A stretch of DNA of 64,000 nucleotides from Pseudomonadota bacterium (GTDB taxonomy: Bacteria; Pseudomonadota; Gammaproteobacteria; Burkholderiales; Burkholderiaceae_E). The translations under genes were made by a program, and so were the position numbers. The DNA lies in the NCBI GenBank assembly GCA_029779435.1, contig JAKPAM010000047.1:25423-89422 (forward strand), in the 5' to 3' direction. This document shows positions 63,693 through 64,000 of this stretch, one piece after another (position 1 is the stretch's first letter; each line of letters starts with the position of its first letter). Under the pieces are notes generated by a model. That model was not told the origin of the DNA and did not search any database. It saw nothing but the letters and a program-made list of their open reading frames with translations.

Positions 63693-64000
63693 ATGGCACA
63701 AGGTGAAATCGTTCAGTGCATCGGAGCGGTGGTCGACATCCAGTTCCCCCGTGATGCGATGCCGAAGATCTATGACGCGCTGACGCTCGCCGATACCGGC
63801 GATTCGCTGGCCGAGAAAGGGCTGACCTTCGAAGTGCAGCAGCAGCTCGGCGACGGCGTCGTCCGCACGATCGCGATGGGCTCCAGCGATGGTCTGCGCC
63901 GCGGCATGCCGGTCACCAACACCGGCGCCGGCATCAGCGTGCCGGTCGGCAATGCGACGCTGGGTCGCATCATGGACGTGCTCGGCCGTCCGATCGACGA
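63693..64000 (+). CDS. atpD: ATP synthase F1 subunit beta, 3'-truncated by window
   Basis: The first 102 residues: [21 protein letters not shown], then the beta-barrel domain ending [12 protein letters not shown]. The catalytic P-loop lies beyond the window. GAGGA lies upstream of the ATG at 63693. Confidence 0.97.
   Translation, partial: MAQGEIVQCIGAVVDIQFPRDAMPKIYDALTLADTGDSLAEKGLTFEVQQQLGDGVVRTIAMGSSDGLRRGMPVTNTGAGISVPVGNATLGRIMDVLGRPID

Overview
The window is a high-GC (roughly two-thirds G+C by eye) chromosomal segment from a betaproteobacterium, most likely order Burkholderiales. The pointers are the order mnmG-rsmG-parA-parB followed by atpIBEFHAGD, a GTP-type PEP carboxykinase, and families typical of that order (DUF1501/DUF1800 pair, a GST closely resembling YfcF, DUF2950). 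The genus cannot be fixed from the sequence alone. Three parS sites next to parAB place the right-hand part near the chromosome segregation centre.

Region 1 (1-29263) is a secondary-metabolite plus polysaccharide locus. It opens inside a hybrid NRPS-PKS (PCP-KS-AT-ACP-aminotransferase), followed by a C-A-PCP-C-PCP NRPS with no thioesterase, an N-terminally anchored CocE/PepX-type hydrolase and an Sfp-type phosphopantetheinyl transferase. Two tandem pairs of alpha/beta-hydrolase-fold proteins like those that accompany exosortase-A/EPS loci follow; one member of each pair has lost its nucleophile and histidine, the other has a Cys elbow. A TIGR04325-like methyltransferase lies between the pairs. 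The locus continues with a WecG/TagA glycosyltransferase fused to a STAS domain, a Wzy/WaaL-type polymerase or ligase, GT4 and GT2 enzymes, a Wzx-type flippase, another GT2, a hexapeptide acetyltransferase and a Wzc-like chain-length/tyrosine-kinase protein. From 10767 to 22123 most genes overlap by ATGA or GTGA, so this is probably one transcript. The simplest reading is that a short peptide-polyketide is built and attached to, or exported with, an exopolysaccharide.

Region 2 (29264-50148) is ordinary accessory and housekeeping content: periplasmic Cu/Zn SodC, DUF1501 and DUF1800 secreted proteins, YfcF, a SnoaL-like protein, an orphan branched-chain-type binding protein, small secreted proteins, a short asparaginase-domain protein, an unknown 441-aa protein, a KefC-type K+/H+ antiporter, PckG, a class II-like sirtuin, PdxA, and an IclR regulator divergent from a GabD-type succinate-semialdehyde dehydrogenase.

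Region 3 (50149-52610) is a lower-GC, gene-poor stretch with three parS sites, a frameshifted DUF7079-like gene and one possible small membrane protein. Region 4 (52611-64000) carries mnmG, rsmG, parA, parB, a convergent DegP-like protein with a broken catalytic triad, and the ATP synthase operon cut off in atpD.

Repeated intergenic sequence recurs at convergent gene ends. A motif of about 32 bp that begins with the TAG stop codon of a gene occurs in three good copies and one degenerate copy. A nested palindromic unit occurs twice. Together these form a 270-bp structured element at 38089-38358.
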